Source of the DNA: Costus lasius
Lineage: Eukaryota > Streptophyta > Magnoliopsida > Zingiberales > Costaceae
NCBI GenBank assembly: GCA_027563935.2
Contig: CM050449.1
Location: forward strand, 76,566,556-76,630,555
DNA: 64,000 nt
Direction: 5' to 3'
Shown piece by piece: positions 1 to 13,900 of this stretch (within the stretch, counting starts at the first letter, position 1; the number at the start of each line of letters is the position of its first letter). The translations under genes were made by a program, and so were the position numbers. Under the pieces are notes generated by a model, which searched no databases, had not been told where the DNA came from, and saw nothing but the letters and a program-made list of their open reading frames with translations.

Positions 1-1120
1 GGCTATAGCAGAAGATAAATAACTCATGCAATTCTAATTATTAAACAATAAAAGAAAGCATGGATCTTATGTGGTAAAAGCCCATAGCCTAAGTAAGACC
101 TTAATTAACTTAAGTCTTCACTTGCTTTTCTTGGGTCTTTTGCATCTCATCTGGTCCAACCCAGGGCCCTAGCGCTCAATGCAGCTCAGGTGCGCCCACC
201 AGCTGAATGCGCCTCTACGATGTGTGCTTTTATGCTCTTGTCTAATCAAAATACATTTTGATCTATCTAGACAAGCTTGACTCGCAGGTCAATTATACAA
301 ATTAATTAAAAATGTGATTCGCAGATCACAATAAAAATTAATTTACAAGTTTAATTCCAGGCTCGCAGGCCCCAGCACAGCACACATTAAATTGGGCATC
401 CCACATAAGATTAAATAAACAAACATCATGGCATCATGCAATCAACATGTGATCCATTATAAAGAAAATAAAAGTTTTGAAAACCCATTGGCATCAATTT
501 TAATTTTCTTATGTGCCCTACAACCTTACAACGGTCCATTGATAGGGATCCACTCAACAATCTAGTTAGATCCATGCCCTTTCATGCACCAAGTCCTAAC
601 TGACTCGAGTTGACCTAATGGTCAACCATGCATGCGCCAAGGGCTGAACAACCAACATGAGTTCTGGCAAGCGGGTGTGACCCCGGGCCTAACTCATGTG
701 TGTTCACTGGTTGTCTCAACCAGACCTCGCTACACGCCTGTGATGCAATCGACCTATAGCCACCTCGTGCTTGTGCACAGGTGCCATCTGGTCGATCCAT
801 CTAGGCTGTCAGATGGTCTGATCAGACTATGTGGATCTAACCTAGAGGGTGACTTCAACCCCATCAACCCGTCTAAGGGTTTATAGTAAGTGCATATAGA
901 TCTAAATGTTTGCGCGCAAGTAGATATAAGTTTTGATGAAATACCATTCAACATACTTAACATGCGCCAACAAGAACATGCATAAACATGAACATCACAC
1001 ACGCGCCAAACACCTAAAACCTAGCATGTGGTTGCGCATGTGAAATAGATCTATACTAACAAGGATCACAAAACAAACAAAGCAATCATATGAACATATA
1101 TTAACCCCTCTGATACCAAT
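1..1120 (-). other. Untranslated leader of element A with primer-binding site
   Basis: No gene. The primer site TGGTATCAGAGG (minus strand, 1107-1118) pairs with the 3' end of initiator tRNA-Met and directly abuts the LTR. The rest matches the leader of G (42421-43584) closely, but lacks the tRNA T-arm-like box that G, B and C carry. Small open frames here are not supported as genes. Confidence 0.85.
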
Positions 1121-2825
1121 TGTTAGGGTCCCCTTCGAGGGGGAGCGAGAAACCCTAAGGTGAGTACCCCTTTCAAGAGGGGGGCGCAAGTGACCTTTCT
1201 TTATTTTAGCAGCGGAATTAGGGTTTCACATTTGATCGCATGCTATACATTCATATGATCAACTTAAACATCAAGTGAAAGATGCGTTACCATGGCCATG
1301 AGAAGGAGGCGGCTGGAAGCAAAGACCAAGAGAGATCTTCTCCACAAGTGACGCACACAAGAAGAGAGATGGCTTCTTCTTATTGATCTTTGTGCTAGCA
1401 AAGATCTTCAAGTGTCCTTGCCGAATGGAAGGGATGGGAGACGAGATCTTGCTTGGGCGAGAGCTCCACACGTTCGTCCACCTCTTCTCCACACGCAAAT
1501 TGCAAGAAGCCAAGCGAAGTGAAGTCAAGTGGTGAACGGCTTGGCGTTAGGCGTTTTGAAGAAGAGGCCTTGATGACTTACCATAAATGGAAGCATGCAC
1601 TCATAAACGACCAAAACGCCATCACCCTTTCGAACCATGCGTTCACATAAGTGAACCGGTTCTCTTTTGGTTTAATTGCATTTGGTTCAACAAACCAAAT
1701 CAAATAAGCCCAAGCCCCTTGGTCTAGATCATATCAAACCCTTAGGTTCAAGATCTAACCGTTCATCTCCTGATGCTCCTGATCTCACCGATCTAGCATC
1801 ACCTCTCTCGATTGAAGCTTACCGATCTCAAGCCCTAATCAATCAAACATGATCAGACCAGATCTCACTTACAATCAGAGATTAAATCCCTTTAAACTGA
1901 ACCCAAACAATTCAGTCCACACGATCTGACTCAAGTAAGCCATATCATCAAATTGTGCGACCCTGAGGGTTTCCTTTAAATGTCGGTAACGATAACTTTC
2001 GTTATCACGATCAGTGAGGGGTATCTAGCAACACATCACTGTCTCCCGATATAAAGGAAAGAGTCTTCCAAGACTACTCCCAAAACACAGCACAAGGGTG
2101 AATGCACTTCACTAGGCATACATGTTTCCTTTGCCACTGGATGTTCTTATTGGACAAGCGTGTCAAGCCTGTGACTCCAATATGATGAGCATGATTAGAT
2201 CAGATGAACATAGTCACCTGGGTATGTCCATACACTTTCTCAATCATCTCATTCAGGGGGGCCCCTTTAGAACACCACACTCCTTGAACAAGGAGACGAC
2301 AATCCTATATCTATCACTAGTGTCCTAACCTGACTCATGATCATTATCCAAGATAGTCTATAATCATTATGTTTCAAATGATATTGAACTACCTCAAAAC
2401 AATGACAATCATCATCTAGAAACACAAGTGATCTCAAGTCAGAGGACATGTGCCACTTGATGCAAACAAGGATTATTCACATTGTGACAAGCAATTGAAT
2501 ATCCTAGTAGGGTCTGTCCAGTACATCCAATGTACCCATGAGTCTACATCTTATTCCATGCTCGAAGCATCCTATAAGATTAGAACACATATTAGTCTCA
2601 ATCATATCAAGGCTGTCTCATGTTCACCAAGATATCTCGACTAAGGACATATGCATGTCAGCCTAGCTGAACAGCATTGAGACATTATTCAGAAGCACAG
2701 TTATTGCAGCAGACAATGTAACAAACTGAATAATAACCATTGCCTTTATAAACACAAGAGTTTATTACATGATACTTTTACAATCCCAAGGCCTCAAACA
2801 TTAGCCTTAAGGGCATACCCTAACA
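1121..2825 (-). repeat. 5' LTR of element A
   Basis: A 1705-bp LTR with TG..CA ends (TGTTAGGGTA.. to ..CCCTAACA on the minus strand). It contains the palindrome GTATGGCCATAC in most copies (one base altered here), the GATAAC-GAAA-GTTATC hairpin (1991-2006) and a perfect 8-bp stem around an invariant CTAGCA-type loop (1385-1406). It is closest to G's 5' LTR. Confidence 0.9.
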
Positions 2826-3097
2826 AAGGACTCCTTAGAACCTTGCTAGCACAAGGAGCACTAAGGGAGTAGGCGATCACATCTTGTGTGCGTCTTCTCT
2901 GGAGGAGAGCGACTTCACTCTCTGCTTCCAAGTCGCCATCCATACAATGGCATCGGTATGATTTCTTCTCTGATATGTGAAATCGATTTATGTTGATCAT
3001 ATTATATGCAAAGATCCTAGAAACCCCTTCCGCTGCATCAAAACCTTCATATGCGCCTATTAGGGTTTCGCCCTCCCCTTGTTTAGGGGACCTTTCA
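2826..3097 (+). repeat. 5' LTR remnant of element B (last 272 bp)
   Basis: It aligns end to end with 21103-21374 of B's 3' LTR and ends ..GGACCTTTCA directly before the primer site. The missing upstream part was separated by insertion of element A. It includes the CTAGCA-loop hairpin and the terminal CCCCT..AGGGG hairpin. Confidence 0.9.
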
Positions 3098-4930
3098 ATT
3101 GGTATCAGAGTCGGTTGTTTGCATGTTTCTATGATTGCTTAAGACTTTGTGATCCATATATGCGAAAGTATGAGTATGCTTAGATCTATAACATGCGCAT
3201 ATTAGATGTTTCATGCGAAAAATATTTCATGTTACATTTTTATGTTGGCGCATGTTCTTGGCGCTTGTTTCATTGTGTTTTCAAAACAAAACTTGCGCGA
3301 CTCTCATTAGATCTAAGAGGCGCCTGCTTTAAACCCTTAGATGGGTTATTAGGGTTGAAGTCATCCCCTAGGTTAGATCCAAACAGTCTGATCAGACTAT
3401 CTGACAGCCTTGATGGGTCGACCAGATAGCATCTGTGCGCAAGCACGAGATGGCTATAGGTCGACTGCAGACAGGCGTGTAGCGATGTCTGATTGAGATG
3501 ACTAGTGAACACACATGAGTTAGGCCCGGGGTCACACCCGCTTGCCAGAACTCATGAGGGTTGTTCAGCCCTGGCGCATGCATGGTTGACCATTAGGTCG
3601 ACTCAAGTCAGTTACGACTTGGTGCATGCAAGGGCAATGGATCTGACTAGGTTTGATGAGTGGATCCCTTGTAATGGACCGTCGTAAGGCAGCAGGGCAA
3701 ATAAGAAAATTAAAATTGATGCCAATGGGTTTTTCAAAAATTTATTTTCTTATTGGATCACATGCTGATTAGATGCCATATGTATGTTTATTTAATCTTA
3801 TGTGGGCTGCCCGTTTAATGTGTGCTGTGCTGGGGCCTGCGTGCCTGGAATTTTATTGTAAATTAATTCTTATTTTTGTGATCTGCGAATCACAGTTTAA
3901 TTAATTTATAAAATGTAATTGACCTGCGAGTCAATCTTGTCTAGATAGATTAATTTGTAAATTAATCAGACAAGAGCACACAGAGCACACTTGGCAGAGG
4001 CGCTTGCAGCAGAGGCTTGACCAGGTGGGAGGTCCAGGGTTCGACTCTGGGACCAGGCGCATTTTCCCTGGTAGGCGCACCTGAGCTGCAGATGGCGCTT
4101 GGGCCCTGGGTTGGGCCAGATGAGCAGCAAAAGACCCATGAAGAAAAGCAAGTGAAGACTTAAGTTTAATTTAAGGTCTAACTTAGGCTTAATGGGCTTT
4201 TACCACATAAGATCAGCATGCTTTCTATTTATTGCTTTTATAATTAGAATTGCATGAGTTTATCTTCTGCTATCACCATAGTAATTGCATGATAGTCAAG
4301 AAGATAAAAGACCGTTAAAATCCAACGCTAAAATATCAAGCTCGTAAGCCTTCTGACGCGAAACCTCACTGTTCTGATTATCGTTGGAGCCGTGTTGTAC
4401 CCACTCAGTGGGCACGTCCATCTATCTTCAGACGGTGCGGGATTACACCTGCGTGTTACAGAGAAGGGATTTATCGCTTCTCGTTGCTCAGCATAGCACG
4501 TGGTGGTCCAGGGAGTAGGTCGGGTCAGCTTGACCATGTAGGCTACATATGTGGCGCATATGGTAGCACATGGAGGCAGCCATCTGTGGGATCAGAGACT
4601 GTGTTGTACCAACTCAGTTGGCACAGTCAGCTGGATTGCCCAGATGAAGGGGAATCGCACGGGTTGGCGATTGGCTGGGACAGCCTACCAGAGATTAGTA
4701 CTTGTACCCTCTGTGCATCTTATCTCGCCTGAGCGGGACGCGGAGACCAAGTATGAAATCTGGATCCCATCTCACTAAAAGAGTTCTACTCTTTCGGGCT
4801 GTTTTTGCTGGATTTTTAGCCAGATAAAATAGTGAGAAAAGGAATCTTTCTTAAGTCCTGATCGATTCTTAACATTGATACTGACCTTGCTGTTCTTGCA
4901 TTGTTGTAGATACCTGCAGCAACGAACACC
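3098..4930 (+). other. Primer site and structured leader of element B
   Basis: The primer site TGGTATCAGAGT (3100-3111) matches initiator tRNA-Met. A tRNA T-arm-like box (about 4034-4050, with GGTTCGACTC) follows. The conserved hairpins include CCCAC-TCA-GTGGG at 4400-4412 and CCAAC-TCA-GTTGG at 4609-4621. A pyrimidine-rich stretch ending TTGTAG lies about 20 nt before the gag start and looks like a 3' splice site. The 75-codon frame at 4551-4778 is probably a by-product of the conserved RNA. Confidence 0.8.
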
Positions 4931-5385
4931 ATGAACTTCAATGTGCGATCCCTACTGGAAAGGGAGAAGTTTGCTGGGCCGAACTTCTCAGACTGGTACG
5001 GACACCTTAAGATTGTTCTTAAGGCAGAGAGGAAACTGTATGTCCTAGAGACGGCTATACCGCCTCAGCCCGCTCCGAACGCCGCAAGGGCGGTTCGGGA
5101 TGCCTATGAAAAGCATGTCAATGATAGCATTGATGTCGCTTGCCTGATGCTAGCGTCTATGACGCCACCGCTGCAGCGTCAGCATGAGGATATGTCTGCT
5201 ATACAAATTATAGCAAACCTCAAGATGCTGTATGCTGCACAGGCGAGGACAGATAGCTATAATCTGACAAAGCTGTTCTTCCAGAGCAAACTGGCTGAAG
5301 GGAGCCCAGTGGGAGCTCACGTGCTCAAGATGATTGGGCACAAGGAGGCTCTAGAGAAACTGGGGCATACCATCAATCAGGAGCT

Positions 5386-7073
5386 TGAAGGTCCCCTAGA
5401 CAAGGGGGCGAAACCCTAATAGAAGGCGCAACAAAAACTTCTAGCGGAATCTAGGGTTTCTAATAGATCGCATAGCATATAATATGATCAACTTTCAATG
5501 AGAAGCGATACTCACCATTGCCATCACTTGGATGGTGTCTTGGAGGCAAAGGCGCAAGCGAACCTTCTCCTAAGTCTCGCACACAAGATGATCAATGCGC
5601 TTCTTCCTTGGTGCTCCTTGTGCTAGCAAGGTTCCATGGTTGTCTTGCCGAATGGAAAGGAAAAAGAGATCCTTGCTTGGTCGAATGTTTCCTCTTGTCG
5701 TCCACTCCTTCACCCACGAGAGTGCAAGAGACGAATGCTCAAGCCGGCGTCAAGAGAGCAAGAGACGAGAATAGTATTCTCTTGGCGTGAACGTGAGATG
5801 TGGTCACGTTAAGAGATGTGCTATTCTAAAAATAGCATCCCATTTCTTCACTTGCGACCATGTATCACCCCAATCGCCAATGCCTCTTATCACTTGAACC
5901 ATGCGCTCAACCAATGAGCTGGTTCAAATCCATTTGGTTCAATAACCAAATAAACCAAGCAATCAGTCCAGACCATAATAAAACCTTAAGGCTCTTAATC
6001 TGACCGTCGATCTCTTGATGCTTCTGATCTGACCAATCTAACATCCATTCTCTCGATCGAAGCTTACCGATCTCAAGCCCTAATCAATCAAACATGATCA
6101 GACCAGATCTCACTCACAATCAGAGATTAAATCCCTTTAAACTGAACCCGAACAATTCAGTCCACACGATCTGACTTAAGTAAGCCATATCATCAAATTG
6201 TGCGACCCTGAGGGTTTCCTTTAAATGTCGGTAACGATAACTCACGTTTATCACGATCAGTGAGGGGTATCTAGCAACACATCACTGTCTCCCGATATAA
6301 AGGAAATAGTCTTCCAAGACTACACCCAAACCATAGCACAAGTGTGAATCCACATCACTAGGCATACATGTTTCCTTTGCCACTGGATGTTCTTATTGGA
6401 CAAGCGTGTCAAGCTTGTAGCTCCAATATGATGAGCATGATTAGATCAGATGAACACAGTCACCTGGGTATGGCCATACTCTTTTCTCAATCATCTCATC
6501 CAGGGGGCCCCTTTAGAACATCACACTCCTTAAACAAGGAGACGACAATCCTATGTCTATCACTAGTGCCCTAACCTGACTCAAGCTCATTATCCAAAAT
6601 AGTCTATAATCATTATGTTTCAAATGATATTGAACTACCTCAAAACAATGACAATCATCATTTAGAAAACACAAGTGATCTCAAGTCAGAGGAAATGTGC
6701 CACTTGTCATATTCAAGGATTATTCACATTGTGACAAACAATTGAATATCCTAGTAGGGTCTGTCCAGTACATCCAATGTACCCATGAGTCTACATCTTA
6801 TTCCATGCTCGAAGCATCCTATAAGACTAGAACACATATTAGTCTTAACCATATCAAGGCTGTCTCATGTTCACCAAGATACATCGACTAAGGACTTAAC
6901 TGCATGTCAGCCCAGCTGAACAGCATTGAGACATTATTCAGAAGAACATATATTGCAGCAGACAATGTAGCTAACTGAATAATAACCATGCCTTTATAAA
7001 CATAAACATTTATTACACGATACTGTTACAATCCCAAGGCCTCAAACATTAGGCTTAAGGGCATACCCCAACA
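5386..7073 (-). repeat. 3' LTR of element C
   Basis: A 1688-bp LTR, TGAAGG.. to ..CCCCAACA on the plus strand. The purine tract and the pol stop codon lie just to its right (7074-7096). The GNRA hairpin is at 6236-6252 with one extra base in the stem (GATAAAC/GTTATC, loop GTGA). The inverted AAACCCTA / TAGGGTTT pair is at about 5410-5460. Confidence 0.93.
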
Positions 7074-7093
7074 ATCTTCCACTTGCACTTAAT

Positions 7094-10000
7094 CTAATGG
7101 TTGAGAACTCTCAAACCCATATTATTACAGTGCTTCTCATGCTTCTGCTGCGCCAGAGGCTTGGTAAGCGGGTCTGCCAGATTGTCATCTGTATGAACCT
7201 TGCATATTTTGATCTCGCCACGATCTATGATCTCCCTGATCAAATGAAACCGTCTCTGTATGTGCTTGGACTTCTGGTGCGACCGTGGTTCCTTTGCTTG
7301 TGCGATTGCTCCAGTGTTATCACAGAAGATAACCAAAGGATCTGCACTCGAAGGAACAACACCAAGTTCTCTCACGAACTTACGAATCCACACTGCCTCC
7401 TTGGATGCTTCCGAGGCTGCAACATACTCGGCTTCTGTTGTGGAATCAGCAACAGTTGACTGTTTGAAACTCTTCCACACCACTGCTCCTCCATTCAAGC
7501 TAAAAACATAGCCTGATTGCGATCGGAAATCATCCTGGTCTGACTGGAACGAAGCGTCAGTATATCCTTCTATACTGAGTTCTTCCTGACCACCATATAT
7601 CAAGAACATATCTTTGGTCCTCCGCAGATATTTTAAGATGTTCTTGACTGCAATCCAGTGTGCCTGACCTGGATTACTTTGGAAACGACTGGTCACGCTT
7701 AACCCGTAAGCAACGTCTGGGCGAGTACACAACATCGCATACATAATGGATCCAATAGCCGAAGCATAAGGCGTATTGTCCATTTCATCTTTCTCAGTCT
7801 GTGTTTGTGGACACTGACTCTTCGAAAGACTCAGACCATGTCTGACTGGAAGATATCCTCGTTTAGAATTCTCTAAATGAAATCTTTCCAGGACTTTATC
7901 GATGTAAGTACTCTGGCACAGCCCAAGAAGCCTCTTAGATCTATCCCTGTAGATCTTCACACCTAATACATAGGCTGCTTCTCCTAAATCTTTCATCTGG
8001 AAACATTTCCATAACCATGCCTTCACAGCATGCATTTCAGGAATGTCATTTCCAATGATCAAGATATCATCGACGTAGAGGACTAGGAAAGTGATCACGC
8101 TCCCACTAAACCTCTTATATACACACGGGTCATCCTCGTTCTTGATGAAACCAAATTCAGTGACTGATTCATCTAAACGAATATTCCAGCTTCTCGATGC
8201 TTGCTTGAGTCCATAAATGGACTTCTTTAACTTGCATATCTTATGACGATCTGATGGATTAGTGAAACCCTCAGGTTGTGTCATATACACATCCTCATCC
8301 AGATTTCCATTAAGGAAAGCTGTTTTCACATCCATCTGCCAAATCTCATAATCGTAATATGCAGCTATCGCGAAAAGAATCCGAATAGACTTGAACATAG
8401 CTACAGGTGAGAAAGTTTCATCATAATCTATCCCGTAGATTTGTTTGAAACCTTTCGCAACTAGCCTGCCTTTATAGGTAACCACGTTACCATCCATGTC
8501 AATATTCTTCTTGAAGATCCACTTACAGCCTATAGGGATAACTCCCGGAGGCGGATCAACCAAATCCCAAACTTGGTTATCTGACATGGAGTCCATCTCG
8601 GCGCGCATAGCTTCAAGCCATCTCGCTGACTCCGGTCCACTGACCGCATCCGCATAAGTGAGGGGTTCATCATTATCAATGATGTAGACTCCGTCATAGC
8701 GCTCAGGCTGTCGACGAATCCTTCCCGATCTTCATGGTTCCCGTGATATCTGAGCCTCAGGCTGTTCAATAACCTGATCTACTGGCTCAGGCTCATCCAA
8801 CTGTGCTTGAGCACTTTGTCCTTCCTCTGGATTCTCATCCAGTTTTATTTCTCTCCCACTGGCCTCTTGCAGAAGAAACTCCTTCTCAAGAAAAATGGCC
8901 GTCCGAGCAACAAATACCTTGTTCTCTTTGGGATCGTAGAAATAATAACCCTTAGTTTCCTTAGGGTAACCGACAAAGATACATTTGTCAGATCTGCTCT
9001 CTAGTTTCCCAGAGGCGAGCTTTTTGACATAAGCCTCGCAGCCCCAGATCCTGATAAATGTCAAGCTCGGCTGTTTCCCATACCATAACTCATATGGAGT
9101 TTTTGAAACGGCCTTGGATGGCACTCGGTTCAGTACCTTTGCAGCTGTCTCCAGTGCAAATCCCCAAAAGGAGTAAGGAAGAGTAGCCTGACTCATCATA
9201 GAACGAACCATATCAAGTAACGTTCTGTTTCTCCTCTCGGACACACCATTCCATTGCGGTGTTCCTGGCGGAGTGAGCTGTGATATAATCCCACACTCCT
9301 TCAGATAGTCAGTAAACGTATGACTCAAGTATTCTCCACCTCGATCTGAGCGAAGTGCCTTGATATTTCGGCCTAGCTGATTCTGTACTTCATTCTTGAA
9401 CTCTTTGAACTTGTCAAAAGATTCACTCTTATGTCTCATCAGATAGACATAGCCATACCTACTGAAATCATCAGTAAAGGTAATGAAGTACTGATAGCCA
9501 CCTCTGGCATGTTCACTAAATGGCCCACACACATCACTGTGTATAAGGTCAAGTAAACCTGAAGCCCTTTGACCTTTGTTAAGAAAAGGTGACTTCGTCA
9601 TTTTGCCCATCAAACAAGCTTTGCATGTATCAATCTCCTTGTAAGAGAATGATCCCAGCAGTCCATGATCATGCAACCGCTTAATGCGTTTCTCGTTAAT
9701 ATGGCCTAAACGACTATGCCATAGCAAGGTGCTGTCATCAGCATACTTGGCTTTCTTAATATCAACATTTTGTATAGAACGCTCCATGTCCAACATGAAT
9801 AATCCATTGCTAATTGAACCAGTTGCATAAACAATATTATCATAAGATAAAACACACTTTGAAATATTGCATTCAAAGGAAAAACCCTTCCTGACAAGAG
9901 CAGGAATGGAGATAATATTTTTAGTAATACTGGGAACAAAATAACAACTGTTTAGTTCCAATACAAGTCCAGATGGTAAAGAAATGAAATAGTCTCCTAC

Positions 10001-10975
10001 AGCAACAGCAGCAACCCGTGCCCCGTTTCCAACTCGTAGGTCCACCTCATGCTGTCCCACCTGCCTTCTTCTCTTGAGTTCCTGCACATTTGAACAAATG
10101 TGAACTCCACATGCAGTGTCCAACACCCATGATATAGAAGAAGAAAACATGACCTCAGTCACGAATATACCTGAGCCAGAAGCGATGCTTCCCCTCTTAT
10201 CTCCTTGGAGCGCTTTACAGTCCTTTTTCCAGTGACCCAGCTGGCCACAGTGGAAACACCTGTATTCCTTGGACCGCTTAACCTTCTGCTTCAGAGCCTT
10301 GCTGTAACTCTTGACAGGGGTCTTGCCCTTCTTCCCCTTCTTCTTGTTCCTTGAAGGAACCATTAAGACAGAGGTCGAAGGCTTTCCCTTCAGAGTCTCC
10401 TCAGTAGTCAAGAGCATATTCAGCAGCTCTGCCGGAGTACAATCGATTTTGTTCATATTAAAGTTAATAATGAACGCGTCGAATGAAGGCGGGAGAGACT
10501 GCAGAATAATATCCACAGCAAGCTCCTGGTTGATGGTATGCCCCAGTTTCTCTAGAGCCTCCTTGTGCCCAATCATCTTGAGGACGTGAGCTCCCACTGG
10601 GCTCCCTTCAGCCAGTTTGCTCTGAAAGAAGAGCTTCGTCAAATTATAGCGTTCAGTCCTCACCTGTGCAGCATACAACATCTTGAGGTTTGCTATCATG
10701 TCTATAGCAGACATATCCTCATGCTGACGCTGCAGCGGTGGCGTCATAGACGCTAACATCAGGCAAGCGACATCAATGCTATCATTGACGTGCTTTTCAT
10801 AGGCTTCCCGAACCGCCCTTGCGGCGTTCGGAGCGGGCTGAGGCGGTATCACCGTCTCGAGGACATACAGTTTCCTCTCTGCCTTAAGAACGATCTTAAG
10901 GTGTCCGAACCAGTCAGAGAAGTTCGGCCCAGCAAACTTCTCCCTTTCCAGTAGGGATCGCACATTGAAGTTCAT
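7094..10975 (-). pseudogene. gag-pol: gag-pol polyprotein of element C, one premature stop
   Basis: The start at 10975 is the same ATG-AAC-TTC context as in B. The frame runs 747 codons through gag, the zinc knuckle, protease (LDTACG), integrase and the linker, then meets TGA at 8732-8734. It continues in the same frame through reverse transcriptase (YVDD) and RNase H to 7094. In the other copies this spot reads CCG-CGA (Pro-Arg); here it is CCA-TGA, two transitions at adjacent CpGs, as expected from deamination of methylated cytosine. The protein would lack reverse transcriptase and RNase H. Total length is 3 nt shorter than E because of one missing Ser codon near the protease. Confidence 0.94.
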
Positions 10976-13900
10976 GGTGTTCGTTGCTGCAGGTATCTAC
11001 AACAATGCAAGAACAGCAAGGTCAGTATCAATGTTAAGAATCAATCAGGACTTAAGAAAGATTCTTTTTCTCACTATTTTATTTGACTGAAAAATCCATT
11101 AAACAGTCCGAAAGAGTAAACACTCTTTTAGTGAGATGGGATCCAGATTTCATACTTGGTCTCCGCGTCCCGCTCAGGCGAGATAAGATGCACAGAGAGT
11201 ACAAGCACTAATCTCTGGTAGGCTGTCCCAGCCAATCGCCAACCCGTGCGATTCCCCTTCATCTGGGCAATCCAGCAGACTGTGCCAACTGAGTTGGTAC
11301 AACACAGCCTCTGATCCCACAGATGGCTGCCTCCATGTGCTACCATATGCGCCACATATGTAGCCTACATGGTCAAGCTGACCCGACCTACTCCCTGGAC
11401 CACCATGTGCTATGCTGAGCAACGAGAAGGGATAAATCCCTACTCTGTAACACACAGGTGTAATCCCACACCGTCTGAAGATAGATGGACGTGCCCACTG
11501 AGTGGGTACAACACGGCTCCAACGATAATCAGAACAGTGAGGTTTCTGTTGGGGTATGCCCTTAAGGCTAATGTTTGAGGCCTTGGGATTGTAAAAGTAT
11601 CATGTAATAAACTCTTATGTTTATAAAAGGCATGGTTATTATTCAGGTTGTTACCTTGTCTGCTGTAATAAGTGTACTTCTGAATAATGTCTCAAAGCTG
11701 TTCAGCTAGGCTGACATGCTATATGTCCTTAGTCGAGATATCTTGGTGAACCTGAGACAGCCTTGATATGATTGAGACTAATATGTGTGCTGATCTTATA
11801 GGATGCTTCGAGCATGGAATAAGATGTAGACTCATGGGTACATTGGATGTACTGGACAGACCCTACTAGGATATTCAATTGCTTGTCACAATGTGAATAT
11901 TCCTTGATTGCAACAAGTGGCACATGTCCTCTGACTTGAGATCACTTGTGTTTCTAAATGATGACTGTCATTGTTTTGAGGTAGTTCAATATCATTTGAA
12001 AGATAATGATCATAGACTATCTTGGGTAATGATCATGAGTCAGGTTAGGACACTAGTGATAGACATAGGATTGTCGTCTCCTTGTTTAAGGAGTGTGGTG
12101 TTCTAAGGGGCCCCCTTATGAGATGATTGAGATAGTGTATGGCCATACCCAGATGACTATGTGCATCTGATCTAATCATGCTCAACATATTGGAATTACA
12201 GGCTTGGCACGCTTGTCCAATAAGAACATCCAGTGGCAAAGGACACATGTATGCCTCGTGAGTTTGATTCACACTTGTGCTATGGTTTGGGAGAAGTCTT
12301 GGAAGACTCTTTCCTTTATATCGGGAGACAGTGATGTGTTGCTAGATACCCCTCACTGGTCGTGATAACGTAAGTTATCGTTACCGACATTTAAAGGAAA
12401 CCCTCAGGGTCGCACAATTTGATGATATGGCTTACTTGAGTCAGATCGTATGGACTGGATTCTTTGAGTTCAGATTAAAGGGGATTTAATCTCTGATTGT
12501 AAGTGAGATCTGGTCTGATCATGTTTGATTGATTAGGGCTTGAGATCGGTAAGCTTCGATTGAGAGAAATGATGCTAGATCGGGGAGATCAGGGGCATCA
12601 GGAGATGAGTGGTTAGATCGTGAGCCTTAGGGTTCAATTTGGTCTAGACCAAGTGGCTTGAGCTATTTCGGTTTGGTTTGATGAACCAAATTCGATTGGA
12701 CGATTTGGCTTGAACCGGTTCACAAATGTGAACGCTTGGTTCAATGCCAATAGGCGTTTTTGGTTTGTCTTGAGCGCATGGCTTGATTGTCTTCCATTTA
12801 TGGAAAGTCATCAAAGCCGGTTTTGCTTAAACGCCAAAACGCTTAAGCGTTGGTCTCTTGACGACAACGCCTTGATCCTTTTCGTTGGGTGGTTGACGAA
12901 AGATGAAGACAAGGAAAAGGAGCTCTCGGCCATAGGGATTCATCTAATCACCCCCTTTCCATTCGACAAGATAGCTTGGGTGCCTTGCTAGCACAAGGGA
13001 CGTCAAGGAAGTGAGCATCTTCATCTTGTGTGTGGACTTGTGGAGGAGACCTAACTTGTTCTCTTCTTCCAAGCCGAATTCCAAGCCTATGGCGTTGGTA
13101 TGAATCTCCCCTTGTTCTTATCAATCTATGATAGTTGAACATATGGCATGCAAAAGATCTTGAAACCCTTGCTTCCGCTTGCATAAATTTCATTTGCGCC
13201 ATGATTAGGGTTTTTGCCCCCCTCTCGAAAGGGGTTCCAACAGTTTCGCGTCAGAAGGCTTACAAGCTTGATATTTTAGCGTTGGATTTTAACGGTCTTT
13301 TTATCTTCTTCACTATCATGCAATTCCTATGGTGATAGCAGAAGATAAACTAATCATGCAATTCTAATATTTAAACAATAAATAAAAGAAAGCATGAATC
13401 TTATGTGGTAAAAGCCCATAGCCCTAGTAAGACCTTAATTTAACTTAAGTCTTGACTTGCTTTTCTTCATAGGGCTTTAAGCTGCTCATCTGGCCCAACC
13501 AGGGCCCAAGCGCCAATTGCAGCTCAGGTGCGCCCACCAGGGAAAATGCGCCTGTCCAGAGTCGAACCCTGGACCTCCCACCTGGTCTAGCCACTGCTGC
13601 ATGCGCCTCTGCCAAGTGTGCTCTGTGCTCTTGTCTAATTAAATTACAAATTTAACTATCTAGACAAGATTGACACGCAGGTCAATTACACATTATAAAT
13701 TAATTAAACTGTGATTCGCAGATCACAAAAATAAAAATTAATTTACAATTAATTCCCAGGCACGCAGGCCCCAGCACAGCACACATTAAGAACGGGCAGC
13801 CCACATAAGAATAAATAGACAAACACATGGCATCAATCAACATGTGATCGACTCAAGAAAATTTAAATTTTGAAAACCCATAGGCATCAATTTTAATTTC

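Larger units (their letters stand above)
1..2825 (-). mobile_element. Element A: Ty1/copia family-1 retrotransposon, 5' part only
   Basis: On the minus strand this reads LTR (1121-2825), primer site, then untranslated leader running off the left edge. The coding region is outside the window. The right end sits inside the 5' LTR of element B: base 2826 onward continues B's LTR exactly where its other copy stands at 21103. The expected right TSD is 2826-2830 (AAGGA); the left copy is off-window. LTR and leader are nearly identical to those of element G, so the two come from a very recent common source. Confidence 0.9.

Noticed and set aside
2450..2644. 60-68 codon frames recurring in every LTR, on both strands
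   Set aside because: They are antisense or random frames in the conserved LTR. No start context, domain or codon signal.
4551..4778. 75-codon frame in the leader, kept in B, C, F and G
   Set aside because: The leader itself is nearly identical in these copies, so an open frame is expected. In E, the intact young copy, a 2-bp loss breaks it. RNA structure explains the conservation better.
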